Part shown: in pieces, positions 51,837-61,069 of the stretch | Position numbering within the stretch: position 1 is the first letter of the stretch | Layout: every line of letters begins with the position of its first letter | Assembly: GCA_029933125.1 (NCBI GenBank) | Contig: JAOZOU010000005.1 | Span: 1-64,000 of the forward strand | DNA length: 64,000 nt | Direction: 5' to 3' | Source: a bacterium | Lineage (GTDB): Bacteria; Arandabacterota; Arandabacteria; Arandabacterales; Arandabacteraceae | The notes under the pieces: model-generated | What the model was told of the DNA's origin: nothing | Seen by the model: the letters and a program-made list of their open reading frames with translations, nothing else | Database searches by the model: none | Made by a program: the position numbers and the translations under genes

Positions 51837-53468
51837 ATGGCGGGTAAACACACGGCGACTGTGGGGGCGCTCCTTGTCTTCGTAGCTGCCCTATTGTATT
51901 TCCTTTCGTATGCGCGCTATGGGCTTGCCTATGACGAGGGATACCTTCTCGATGCTGTTAAGAAGATAATGGAAGGGCAAGTAATCTACCGTGACTTCCA
52001 CCATACATATGCCCCGGGAAGATTTTATCTCATCGCTTGGGCTTTCCGCCTATTCGGAAACGACCTCATGGTCGAGAGGATAATCTTTGCCATACTCGAA
52101 TCCGTCAAATGCCTTCTGGCCTTTGTAATTGCGAGAAAACTGCGAGCAGGTGCTTTCGCCTGGCTAGCCCCATTGCTCATATGTCTTGCACCTGGACCGT
52201 GGCACAAGGTTTTCTTTTCCACCTTCGGGTTCTTGGCGATCTATGCGGTTCTCATCATGCTCGAGAAAAATTGGAAGGGGGCATTGGCTTGCGGGCTGAT
52301 TGTTGGGATAAGTGGCATCTTCAGGCAGGATGCGGCCGCATTTGCTCTGCTTGGGGCTCTTGGAGGGCTGGCGCTTGCGAGAGCCACACATTTGCTGACC
52401 TGGCGTGATGTCTTGAAGCGTCTTGGTGGAATGATTGGTGGAACATTGGTCAGCGTTGTGCCGGTGCTTGGCTACTTTCTGTGGCAGCATGCCCTCGGTG
52501 CAATGATAGAGAAGGTCACGAGAGAGGGGATGCTAGATAACTTAACAAATCGCATTCCTTATCCTGGAATTCTTCCCACAACAAAGCTTGACGCAATGTA
52601 CATAAAGGTCATACTTGGATCAAAGATCCTTTTTTATCTTCCCTTCATAGTTTATGCCCTTGCCGTCTTTGTCATAATCAGGACCTTGGTGAAGAAGCAA
52701 GATACTATCCTTACCGCCGGTATCGCGGTTGTGGCAACTGCTGCTATTTTGGCTTTCAACCAGAGTGTGTGGCGCTCTGACGTTGGTCACCTGCTCCAGA
52801 CAATGCAATTTGTATTCCTTCTCTTCCCTATCGTCGCTGCACAGCTAAATAGGTGGGTTGAAGAGATCGTGAGAGCAAGAGTTGGCCGCAGAAGCGTGAC
52901 CGTACTGCTCTTTGCTATCTTGCCTTTCATCGTTCTCTCGGCAATCTATGGTTGCTATCTCGCGACGACATCAAGACGGGTGGCAATGCGTTTCGTTGAG
53001 GAGGGTATATCGGTAGGTGATATCGAATATCTTGGATCAATTGTAGTGAGGTTTGGCAACGATACCAGGCTGGGGCTCGAGCGTGTACCTATTTATCTGC
53101 GCAGGGACGAAGCTGCCTTTTTCATGGCGATAAAAGAATTTCTTGATAAGCATACTCTGCCAGGTGACTATGTGCTCGCTGTGCCCCAGCTTCAGATGCT
53201 CTATTTCTTCTACGATCGGAGAAACCCAACAAGATATGCCCACTATCGGAGGGCGCTGGACCCAGATGAGGAGGAGCGCTACATCGAGGATATAAGAACC
53301 CATGCAACAAAATATATTTTTCTCGTGGAGCCTTACGAGGGAGCACGCATAGGGGCAACTCGGCAGCCTTTCAGCCAGTATGCTCAACGGGTGAGATCGT
53401 GGATCCTGGCCAACTATGAAGAGGTTGAGAGAATAGGTCCTGTAAGAATCCTGAGAATGAAGAAATGA
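51837..53468 (+). CDS. GT39-like (PMT/ArnT-type) membrane glycosyltransferase
   Basis: 543 aa, start ATG 51837 four bases after the previous stop. Around 10 membrane segments; RYGLAYDEGYLLDAVKKIMEG near the N-terminus has the Asp/Glu-rich first loop (YDEGY) expected of GT39/ArnT-like enzymes, then DFHHTYAPGRFYLIAWAFRLFG. A soluble C-terminal part (~430-543) includes YFFYDRRNPTRYAHYRRALDPDEE. It takes sugars from lipid carriers. Overlaps the YbhN-like gene by 4 bp. Confidence 0.85.
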   Translation: MAGKHTATVGALLVFVAALLYFLSYARYGLAYDEGYLLDAVKKIMEGQVIYRDFHHTYAPGRFYLIAWAFRLFGNDLMVERIIFAILESVKCLLAFVIARKLRAGAFAWLAPLLICLAPGPWHKVFFSTFGFLAIYAVLIMLEKNWKGALACGLIVGISGIFRQDAAAFALLGALGGLALARATHLLTWRDVLKRLGGMIGGTLVSVVPVLGYFLWQHALGAMIEKVTREGMLDNLTNRIPYPGILPTTKLDAMYIKVILGSKILFYLPFIVYALAVFVIIRTLVKKQDTILTAGIAVVATAAILAFNQSVWRSDVGHLLQTMQFVFLLFPIVAAQLNRWVEEIVRARVGRRSVTVLLFAILPFIVLSAIYGCYLATTSRRVAMRFVEEGISVGDIEYLGSIVVRFGNDTRLGLERVPIYLRRDEAAFFMAIKEFLDKHTLPGDYVLAVPQLQMLYFFYDRRNPTRYAHYRRALDPDEEERYIEDIRTHATKYIFLVEPYEGARIGATRQPFSQYAQRVRSWILANYEEVERIGPVRILRMKK

Positions 53469-54436
53469 AAAAGTCCTCTCTGCTAAAAATTGTAAGACTG
53501 GTCGTAAGCACCGGGCTGATTCTTTATTTGATCTCGAGACTTGATCTTGGTGCTGTGGCTCATAATTTTCGATCACTGAGCCCCTTCTACTTAATTCTTG
53601 CAGGTGCCCTCATATTTGTGATGGTACTTGCCAATGCTTTACGCTGGAAGGTCATACTCAAGTCAAAGGATGTTAGAGTACCCTACTGGCGTCTGGTGTA
53701 TTTTTATCTTGTCGGCATCTTTTTCAGTTCGATTCTGCCTACGAGCATTGGTGGCGATTTCGCAAGAGTCGTTGCAGTGGCTAATGCGACCGAAAGGGGA
53801 GCTGACGCTTTAGCCTCAGTTGTGGTTGAGCGATTTCTGGGTTTCTTTATTTTGCTTCCTGTCGCCCTTTTTTCACTACCCTTCGTCAGCGATAGAATCT
53901 CAGAATGGAAGCTACTGGTGATAGTCGGATGCGTTGCAATTGCTGTTTTTGTGGGGGCTTATCTCATGCTCCTGAGGCCTGTTGCCAGGCGGCTTGCTAT
54001 GGTGCTCAATCCCCTCCTTAGTATTCTCGTGCGTTTCCGCGCAAGAGAAAGGCTTGAGAAGGCTTATGAAGCCGTTGTTGCGTATAGCAAGTACAGGGGT
54101 ACTATCCTCATTGCACTGCTTCTCAGTCTGGTTGCGAGATTGCTATGGATAGGGGGTTGCTTCGTCCTTGCACAATCCCTTGAGATTAGATCGGGCTTCA
54201 TGGCTCTTCTGCTTGTTGTTCCCGTTGTAGAGCTCGTGAGAATGATACCGATATCGATAAGTGGTCTGGGACTGCGCGAGGCCGCTTTCGTTGTCATGTT
54301 GAAGCAGTTTGGTGTCGCAGATAGCAAGGCTTTCACGCTGGCCGTTACCATTTATGTTCTTTTCTTCCTTCTTGGTATAGTGGGCGGCGTTCTCTATGGT
54401 ACACGCCAATTGCTCCCGGCTAGGAGTGCGAAGTGA
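53465..54436 (+). CDS. YbhN / LPG-synthase-TM family flippase-like protein
   Basis: 323 aa, about 8 membrane segments. Matches the UPF0104 / lysylphosphatidylglycerol-synthase TM family: ISRLDLGAVAHNF, ANALRWKVILKSKDV, ILPTSIGGDFARVVAV, ASVVVERFLGFFILLP, and PISISGLGLREAAFVVML. No LysPG soluble domain, so it is the stand-alone flippase-like form, found often next to membrane glycosyltransferases. It may move a lipid-linked sugar. Overlaps both neighbours by 4 bp. Confidence 0.88.
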   Translation: MKKSSLLKIVRLVVSTGLILYLISRLDLGAVAHNFRSLSPFYLILAGALIFVMVLANALRWKVILKSKDVRVPYWRLVYFYLVGIFFSSILPTSIGGDFARVVAVANATERGADALASVVVERFLGFFILLPVALFSLPFVSDRISEWKLLVIVGCVAIAVFVGAYLMLLRPVARRLAMVLNPLLSILVRFRARERLEKAYEAVVAYSKYRGTILIALLLSLVARLLWIGGCFVLAQSLEIRSGFMALLLVVPVVELVRMIPISISGLGLREAAFVVMLKQFGVADSKAFTLAVTIYVLFFLLGIVGGVLYGTRQLLPARSAK

Positions 54437-57400
54437 AATCCCTCAAGATAGCCATGGTATGTGTGCTTTTCATTGTCATTGTTTGTGCATTCTTCAGTGA
54501 TGTGATATTTGGTAAGCGCATTCTCTTGACATGCAATCCCCATATCTGGAGTCCATGGAAGGCTTATACATCAGCGCAGAGCGCCGCAACGAAGACATAT
54601 CGAACAGATTCGGCGCTTACCTACCTTCCTCGTCTTTACGAACTCAAGCGTGCAATCGGCGGTGGGAGACTTCCTCTATGGAATCCCCATGTCTTTATGG
54701 GATATCCCTTCTTCGCTGATCCTCAATCGCGGGTTTTTTATCCTATCTCACTCCTGCTTAGCCTCGGTGATCCTGAGCGAGCTCTTGGTTTTGATGTCGC
54801 AATTCACTTGGGAATAGCTCTAATGGGGATGTATGCTTTCCTGACATCGCTTGGAGCATCCAAGCCTGGAGCAGTTCTTGGTGCTCTCACCTTTGGATTT
54901 TCATCATTTTTCTTCACACGAATGGGGCATCCAACATTTGTTGCCACAGCCAGCTGGATACCCTGGCAATTCTTCGGTTTTCACTTAGCGCCTAGACGCT
55001 GCATGGGCAAGGCCGTATTGCTTGGCGCGCTTGTACTGGGATACCTTGCAGGCTTTCCACAGGTGTTTTTCCTCGGAGTTGGCGCACTCCTCTTCTATGC
55101 CATCTGGATCTCAGTCGAGGAGATCGTGCAACGCGATAGATCAAGGTTGTTTGAGAATGTGAAGATCTTGCTAATCATTGGTGGAATTGCCTTCCTCATT
55201 GTGTCACCGCAGCTTCTGGCTTTCATTGAGTTCATACGTAACTCCAGAGGACTCGGCATTGATTTTGAAACAATGAAGACTTCATACATGTCAAGCCCAT
55301 GGGTGCTTTTGAGGGTGCTCGTCCCTGGATTTTTTGGCAATCCTGTTGAGGGCACAAGCTGGCTAAGATTACTGAATCCAACCTTCCATCCTTACAACGA
55401 AGGCTTCCTGGTTTATGCTGGTGTGGGAAGTGCTCTCGTAGCACTTGGTGGCTTGGCTTTCTTGAAGAGCTCAAGAGAGATCAGAGCCTTCTGGGGTCTG
55501 CTTGTGCTTGCCTGCGCTCTCGCCCTTAGTTCCTCGCTTCTCAAGCCATTTTACGTTGCCATTCCGTTTCTGAGGTTCTCCCAGATCGACCGTATATCGG
55601 TCATAGCGTGTTTGAGTCTTTCAACTGTGGCAGCTCTTTCATTTTCCCAAATCTCAGAGGCTTCGAGGAGCCAGAGGAGAAGATTTGTAATCATTGTTCT
55701 CGTTGCTACTACCATGATCCTTGTTGGCTATTTGGGCTTTAGCATCAATCGCTATTCCATAATGGGAAGTATAAAGCAGGAGGCAAAGAGATTTGGGCAT
55801 TCCTTCTGGCAGACCCAGGCGTCGCATAGGATTTGGAACTGGGCTAGAAGTGAACGCCCAGAGTGGGCAAGGTTCGAGGCTGAAAACTTAAAGTTTTCAC
55901 TCGTGATGGCGCTTGTCTCTGGATCACTCCTTCTGGGATATGTGATGAGACGTGATAAGCGATGGTTCCCGATCGTCCTTGGCTGGGTTTTTGTTGCACT
56001 GACATCTGGCGATCTCATGAAGGTTGCAAGGTCATACTATGTTAGCCAGCCTTCGGGGAGTCTCTGTGAAACCGAGGGAATAGCCCTGCTCAGGGAGCTC
56101 GTTAGCGATGGGGCTGGGTGGCGAGTTCTTCATTATGGCAGTGCTAGTGAGGTTTTGCCTGCAAATACCAATGCGATTTTCGAAATCCCATCAATCTCAG
56201 GACGCTCAACCCTTGTTCCTGAGGGTTTTGCAAACTATGCACTCGTTTCAAGCAGCCTCTCTTCAAGATCTGCATCGAGCCAGGAAGTACTTAGCCTGAA
56301 GGATATTGCTTGTGCAAGATATCTTCTGGCGGATACGCTTTATCCTGAGATGCTTCGTTCTCCTATCCTGGCTGGGATGATGGCAACCCTTAAGCGGAAG
56401 CCCGAGGTTTTGGCTGTAGCAAAGGAGGCAAGGCTGGCCTTTCCGCTCACGGTAGGTAAGATTGACATGGAAGTCGTACTCCCCCAGGCCGAGGGCCTGG
56501 AATTTTACTTCGCGTTTGAATCTCAAAGCACATTGAGAGACTCCATTTATCTCAGTCTCAACGTCTCAAACAGGCTAACGGTCAGTTCGACCTATGCCTT
56601 TGATTCGGCTTGGGATGCTGGGATATGGCACAGACTATATCTTGACATATCCCGCTTGAGCGGAGGCAGATCAAAGGTTGAGATTGAGCTCAGAAGCAAG
56701 CATCCGGCTCAGCCGCAATGTTACCTTGCGGGGGGAGACATTGTGGAGAGGATCTGTGAGGTGAGGTCTTCTCAAGGAGGCTATACGCTTGAAGGGATAG
56801 GGAAGGAGGGGAGAATACTTATCGACCTTTCGAGTCACAATCCGCTGCTTAAACTCTCTTTGGACTGGGGTGACTTCAAGACGGTTGGTTACATTACATT
56901 TCCTCCTGGATGGGAGCACCGCTCCATAACTATCCCCGTTGAAGGCGGCGCTGGCAGGCTCAGAATCGAGGGGGATGGTGAATTTGAAATAGCAAGAGCA
57001 AGGGTCATCGAGACTGCTGAGGCATATGTCCCTGGATTCGAAGTTCTCTACAATGGTGATATGGTCATAGTTGAGAACACGCGAGCGATTGAGAAGGGCA
57101 TTTTCATAGACAAGTCTCGGACTGTATTCCATAGGAAAGGTGACGAGATCTTGCTCAGCTTCGATCCCTCAAGCATGCTTAGGGATGAGGCGGGCTCGTG
57201 CCTTATTCTTCATTATGGTCCCGAGCACATCGAAGCAGAGGTCACAGCAAGGCGAGAGGGTTATCTTTTGTTACAGGATGTTCACTACCCGGGTTGGAAA
57301 GGCTATGTGGATGGTAGGCCAACTGAGGTTTTGCCAAGCTATCCTGGGATACGTGCTATAGATGTTCCAGCGGGCAAGCATCGCATCATCATGGAATATC

Positions 57401-57483
57401 GACCATTCTGGATGAGATTGGGATTGGGCCTTATGGTAGCAGGTCTTATTGTTGGAATCATTTATGTCAGGAAGTCAAGCTAG
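54433..57483 (+). CDS. YfhO-like large membrane protein (GT-C type), second copy with beta-rich insertion
   Basis: 1016 aa, about 220 longer than the first copy. The membrane part is clearly paralogous: PLWNPHVFMGYPFFADPQSRVFYP, SSFFFTRMGHPTFVATASWIP, VPGFFGNPVEGTSW, FLRFSQIDRISVIA. The C-terminus has VHYPGWKGYVDGRPTEVLP and GKHRIIMEY. The extra residues (~675-860) look like a beta-sandwich or carbohydrate-binding-type domain (LPQAEGLEFYFAFES, LTVSSTYAFDSAWDAGIW, LPISSYIP-type strands are absent). It overlaps the YbhN-like gene and the next GT39-TPR gene. Confidence 0.87.
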   Translation: MKSLKIAMVCVLFIVIVCAFFSDVIFGKRILLTCNPHIWSPWKAYTSAQSAATKTYRTDSALTYLPRLYELKRAIGGGRLPLWNPHVFMGYPFFADPQSRVFYPISLLLSLGDPERALGFDVAIHLGIALMGMYAFLTSLGASKPGAVLGALTFGFSSFFFTRMGHPTFVATASWIPWQFFGFHLAPRRCMGKAVLLGALVLGYLAGFPQVFFLGVGALLFYAIWISVEEIVQRDRSRLFENVKILLIIGGIAFLIVSPQLLAFIEFIRNSRGLGIDFETMKTSYMSSPWVLLRVLVPGFFGNPVEGTSWLRLLNPTFHPYNEGFLVYAGVGSALVALGGLAFLKSSREIRAFWGLLVLACALALSSSLLKPFYVAIPFLRFSQIDRISVIACLSLSTVAALSFSQISEASRSQRRRFVIIVLVATTMILVGYLGFSINRYSIMGSIKQEAKRFGHSFWQTQASHRIWNWARSERPEWARFEAENLKFSLVMALVSGSLLLGYVMRRDKRWFPIVLGWVFVALTSGDLMKVARSYYVSQPSGSLCETEGIALLRELVSDGAGWRVLHYGSASEVLPANTNAIFEIPSISGRSTLVPEGFANYALVSSSLSSRSASSQEVLSLKDIACARYLLADTLYPEMLRSPILAGMMATLKRKPEVLAVAKEARLAFPLTVGKIDMEVVLPQAEGLEFYFAFESQSTLRDSIYLSLNVSNRLTVSSTYAFDSAWDAGIWHRLYLDISRLSGGRSKVEIELRSKHPAQPQCYLAGGDIVERICEVRSSQGGYTLEGIGKEGRILIDLSSHNPLLKLSLDWGDFKTVGYITFPPGWEHRSITIPVEGGAGRLRIEGDGEFEIARARVIETAEAYVPGFEVLYNGDMVIVENTRAIEKGIFIDKSRTVFHRKGDEILLSFDPSSMLRDEAGSCLILHYGPEHIEAEVTARREGYLLLQDVHYPGWKGYVDGRPTEVLPSYPGIRAIDVPAGKHRIIMEYRPFWMRLGLGLMVAGLIVGIIYVRKSS

Positions 57484-59818
57484 GGCAAAGGGCACCAGGC
57501 CCACAGATGGGGTCGTATCAAGAGGGCTTAGAAAGGGTGAGTGGCTTGCCTTTTGCTGCATCTTTGGTGTAGCCACTCTGTTGAGAATTGCCTATGCGCT
57601 TCAATCGCGCCAAAGTCCTTTCTTTGACCAGCTTGATCTCGATTCACGCTTCTACGACCTGTGGGCTAAGAAGATAGCCAGGGGCAATTGGATTGGTGAT
57701 GATGTCTTTTTCATGGGCCCGCTCTATCCTTACTTTCTTGCAACCATCTACTCTCTCTTTGGACCTAACCTGCTTGGGGTTCGTTTGATCCAGAGTGTGC
57801 TTGGCGGATTTACTGCTGGCTTCACCTTCCTGCTTGGCAGGGAATGCTTCAATGCTACTGTTGGTTTAATTGCAGGGTGTTTGGTAGCTCTCTATGTTCC
57901 TTTTATCTTCTACGACAATGCCATTCTTTTTCCTGTTCTAGCTGCGTTTCTCAATACCATCATGCTGTATATGCTTTGCCGCGGAGTCACCCGTCGAGAG
58001 AAAGTTGCATTCCTTCTTGGAGGTCTCTTCTGTGGCCTTTCGGCTGCTGGCAACGCAAGTGTATTAGCATATGTACCCTTTGTGGCTATTTTTCTGCTTA
58101 AATATGGGCACATAAAGCTCGGGGCCAAGGTCCGAAGCCTTGCGCTTGTTGTTGCCGGCATAGCCATAGTTGTTCTTCCCATAACCATACGCAACTACGT
58201 CATTGGGAAGGATTTCGTACCTTTGACGTCTAATGCTGGTCTCAATCTCTACATAGGGAACAATCTGCGATCAACAGGTGCATATGTCAAACCTGAGGGA
58301 TTAGACATTTACAGTGACCCATCGGGTAGAACGATTGCGGAAGCGGCTCTGGGCAGGAAACTTAAGCCGTCTGAGGTTTCATCATATTGGACGGGGCGAG
58401 CTCTTGAATTCATCAAGACGCATCCCAGAGATTTCCTTGGCAATCTCGTGCGCAAGTTTTTCTTCTTCTGGTCAGTTTATGAAATACCCCAGATTGAGCA
58501 CTTGGAGTTTGAAAAGCGCTTCTCATGGATACTCAGACTCCCGGCTCCATCATTTGGCATAATTTGTCCACTCGGAATAGTCGGCATTGGAATTGCACTT
58601 CGCAGAAGAAGGAGGGCATGGCTGCTATTCCTCTTCATCGCTGTTTACTCGCTTACGATCATTGCCTTTTTCGTCGTAGCGCGCTACAGGCTCCCGATGA
58701 TACCCGCCCTCATGACTTTCGCTGGTTACAGCATCTATTACTTTACCCAAACAGATCGTCGCGAGCTTGTGAAGAAACTAATTTTGCTTGGAGCACTTTT
58801 TACTGTCGTCCATATAAACTTCTTTGGAATTGACCCCCACAGCGGCTATGCTCAGTCTCATTACAGATTGGGACTCGCATACGAGAAGAAGGGTAATTAT
58901 CGAGCCGCAATCGAGAGTTATCGCAAAGCTACACAGATGGATCCCAAACTAAAGGCCGCTTATCTCAATCTTGGAATCCTGCTTTCAAGGCTTGGCAGAT
59001 ATGATCAAGCCAAGCAGCCAATCCTGGAGGCAATTCGCCTCGACTCAACTTATGCAAAAGCTTACTATGACTTGGGACTTGTTTATGCTGAAGAGGCAAA
59101 TCTCGACTCAGCTTTAGCCATGTTTGAGCGAGCACTAAAGATAGAACCCGGCTATGACCTGGCTCTTCTGGGGCGTGCGAGTGCCCTTTATGAGATGGGA
59201 AGGCTCGAAGAAGCGAATGAGTTGCTCTCTGGTCTCAGGCGCAAGGCATCTCTCGAGCCTGCGTCACTCAAGCAAGTTCGTGCGTTGCTGAGATTGATCC
59301 CCGAAAGAAAGGCATGGCTTGAGTCGAGAAAGCTCGAATATCAGCGACTTTCGGATAGATTTCTTCTCAGGGGTGATGATCTTCTTGCCATTGGGCTAAT
59401 TGATAGGGCACGAAAAGCTTATCAGCGGGCGATCGGGGCGGATGAGCATTCTGCCCCTGCACTTTATCAGCTTGGGACAATTTACCTAAGAGCTGGCCAG
59501 ATCAGACAGGCTGAGACCTATTTTAAAAAGGCAATTGCGAGTGATCCTTCCATCAAGTTTGCTCATCTTGCCTTGGGGGGAATTGCCCTTAGAAGGGGTG
59601 ACTTTGAAAAGGCATGCAAGGAGTTCGAAGCGGAGCTTGGGGTCAACCCGGATTCACCTCAAGCTCACATCAACCTGGCAATGTGCTATGAGGAACATCT
59701 CGGGATTCTTCGCAAGGCAGCCTACCATCTTCGAAAGTATATAGAACTGACGGGTGGAACGCAGGAGCTTAGAAGACATCTAAAGGAAATCGAAAGGAGA
59801 TTGCAAAATGAAGGTTAA
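57464..59818 (+). CDS. GT39-like membrane glycosyltransferase fused to TPR repeats
   Basis: 784 aa from ATG 57464 (TTG 57449 in frame). First ~460 residues: membrane GT39-type domain with DQLDLDSRFYDLWAKKIARG (acidic first loop) and FMGPLYPYFLATIYSLFG. Then at least six TPR units (GLAYEKKGNYRAAIESYRKA, ILLSRLGRYDQAKQ, LVYAEEANLDSALAMFERAL, TIYLRAGQIRQAETYFKKAI, IALRRGDFEKACKEF). The TPRs probably gather partners on one face of the membrane. Overlaps the second YfhO gene by 20 bp and AP5 by 11 bp. Confidence 0.88.
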   Translation: MSGSQARAKGTRPTDGVVSRGLRKGEWLAFCCIFGVATLLRIAYALQSRQSPFFDQLDLDSRFYDLWAKKIARGNWIGDDVFFMGPLYPYFLATIYSLFGPNLLGVRLIQSVLGGFTAGFTFLLGRECFNATVGLIAGCLVALYVPFIFYDNAILFPVLAAFLNTIMLYMLCRGVTRREKVAFLLGGLFCGLSAAGNASVLAYVPFVAIFLLKYGHIKLGAKVRSLALVVAGIAIVVLPITIRNYVIGKDFVPLTSNAGLNLYIGNNLRSTGAYVKPEGLDIYSDPSGRTIAEAALGRKLKPSEVSSYWTGRALEFIKTHPRDFLGNLVRKFFFFWSVYEIPQIEHLEFEKRFSWILRLPAPSFGIICPLGIVGIGIALRRRRRAWLLFLFIAVYSLTIIAFFVVARYRLPMIPALMTFAGYSIYYFTQTDRRELVKKLILLGALFTVVHINFFGIDPHSGYAQSHYRLGLAYEKKGNYRAAIESYRKATQMDPKLKAAYLNLGILLSRLGRYDQAKQPILEAIRLDSTYAKAYYDLGLVYAEEANLDSALAMFERALKIEPGYDLALLGRASALYEMGRLEEANELLSGLRRKASLEPASLKQVRALLRLIPERKAWLESRKLEYQRLSDRFLLRGDDLLAIGLIDRARKAYQRAIGADEHSAPALYQLGTIYLRAGQIRQAETYFKKAIASDPSIKFAHLALGGIALRRGDFEKACKEFEAELGVNPDSPQAHINLAMCYEEHLGILRKAAYHLRKYIELTGGTQELRRHLKEIERRLQNEG

Positions 59819-61067
59819 TCCGTGGAAAGCCGCGATTCTGGTTTGCCTCCTCGGGGTAATTGCAATCTTAGGCTGTTCGTCTGAGACCAAGCCGCCAACC
59901 AAGATAATTTTTGTAGGAATCGATGCGGCTGACTGGGATGTTATGAAGCCATTGCTTGAGGCAGGCAAGCTCCCCAATTTCACTCGATTGATCAAGCAAG
60001 GGGCAACAGGGAGGATCGAAACGTTCATACCTCTTCGTAAGTCACCCGTGCTCTGGACTTCGATTGCAACATCCAAAATGCCTGATGAGCATGGAATCGG
60101 TGGATATATTGCTTCCACACCTTCGGGGGAGGCAGTCCCTTACACGGGAAATACGCGGCGTGTCAAAGCCATATGGAATATTCTGAGTGAAAAAGGATAC
60201 AAGGTTGCAATTGTTGGCTGGATGGTAACCTGGCCAGCCGAAGAGGTGAATGGCTACCTCGTGAGCGATTACATCCAGTATGAGACTGACAAGCACATAA
60301 AGCTTGACAGGCAGACCTGTCCGGACAGTCTTTTCAAGGACATTGATCGGTTTAGGGTTACCCAGAACGATGCTACAGATGAGGATATTGCAAACATTTT
60401 CCCTGTTGATATTGATCTTGAGAAGGCGGGTATCGCTCCCTGGCAGAAAGACTATGTCAAAATGATTTGGGCAACCGATGAGACATACAGAAGAATCGCT
60501 CATTACCTTAATGATAAAGGCATTGACTTTCTTGCTGTCTACTTCAATGGTATAGACTCAATGGGTCATGCCTTCTGGGACTACAGAGACAAGGAAGGGC
60601 ATCCTCTTCAGCATATTATTGATTACTATTATGTCTGGATTGATGGGGTGCTGGGTGAATTTCTTGACCTTGTGGATGAGAATACCCTTCTCATTACGTG
60701 TTCCGATCATGGCTTCCACGGACCTCGACATGCCGCCGACGGAAGTTTGCTGCTCGGAGTCTATATGCACGCCCGCTATGGTATTGTCGGTTTGATGGGT
60801 AAGGGTGTGAAGCCAGGTTCTCATATCGTTGGGGCTAGTATACTCGACATAACCCCTACGATCCTCTATGCGTTTGGCCTTCCTGTAGCGAAAGATATGA
60901 AAGGCAAGATTCTCACAGATGCATTTGAGCAGGATTTCCTCAGAGCAAATCCTGTCAAGTTCATTGAGACCTATGAAACGGGTGAAAGGGTTGTGGGTGA
61001 GCCCATAAAGACTCCAGTTGATGAGAAGATAAAGAAGCGTCTCAAGACATTGGGCTATATCCAGTAG
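59808..61067 (+). CDS. AP-superfamily lipoprotein with LGY tail, AP5
   Basis: 419 aa. Unlike the other four AP proteins it has a lipoprotein signal peptide with lipobox ILGC (Cys23). Core: D39 (VGIDAADWD), nucleophile position S79 (RKSPVLW), NGIDSMGHAFW, CSDHGFHG and the last His in PRHAADGSLLLG. The stretch between SDHG and the last His is only ~10 residues, so the large lid region of AP1-AP4 is missing. The C-terminus is KIKKRLKTLGYIQ. It overlaps the GT39-TPR gene by 11 bp and ends the run; the minus-strand gene converges 2 bp later. Likely a periplasmic or outer-membrane phosphodiesterase/phosphotransferase of the same pathway. Confidence 0.88.
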   Translation: MKVNPWKAAILVCLLGVIAILGCSSETKPPTKIIFVGIDAADWDVMKPLLEAGKLPNFTRLIKQGATGRIETFIPLRKSPVLWTSIATSKMPDEHGIGGYIASTPSGEAVPYTGNTRRVKAIWNILSEKGYKVAIVGWMVTWPAEEVNGYLVSDYIQYETDKHIKLDRQTCPDSLFKDIDRFRVTQNDATDEDIANIFPVDIDLEKAGIAPWQKDYVKMIWATDETYRRIAHYLNDKGIDFLAVYFNGIDSMGHAFWDYRDKEGHPLQHIIDYYYVWIDGVLGEFLDLVDENTLLITCSDHGFHGPRHAADGSLLLGVYMHARYGIVGLMGKGVKPGSHIVGASILDITPTILYAFGLPVAKDMKGKILTDAFEQDFLRANPVKFIETYETGERVVGEPIKTPVDEKIKKRLKTLGYIQ

Positions 61068-61069
61068 GC

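Noticed and set aside
53037-53576. 179-codon minus-strand frame across the GT39/YbhN junction
   Set aside because: Runs antisense to two membrane-protein genes with good motifs; composition is that of a reverse-frame shadow.
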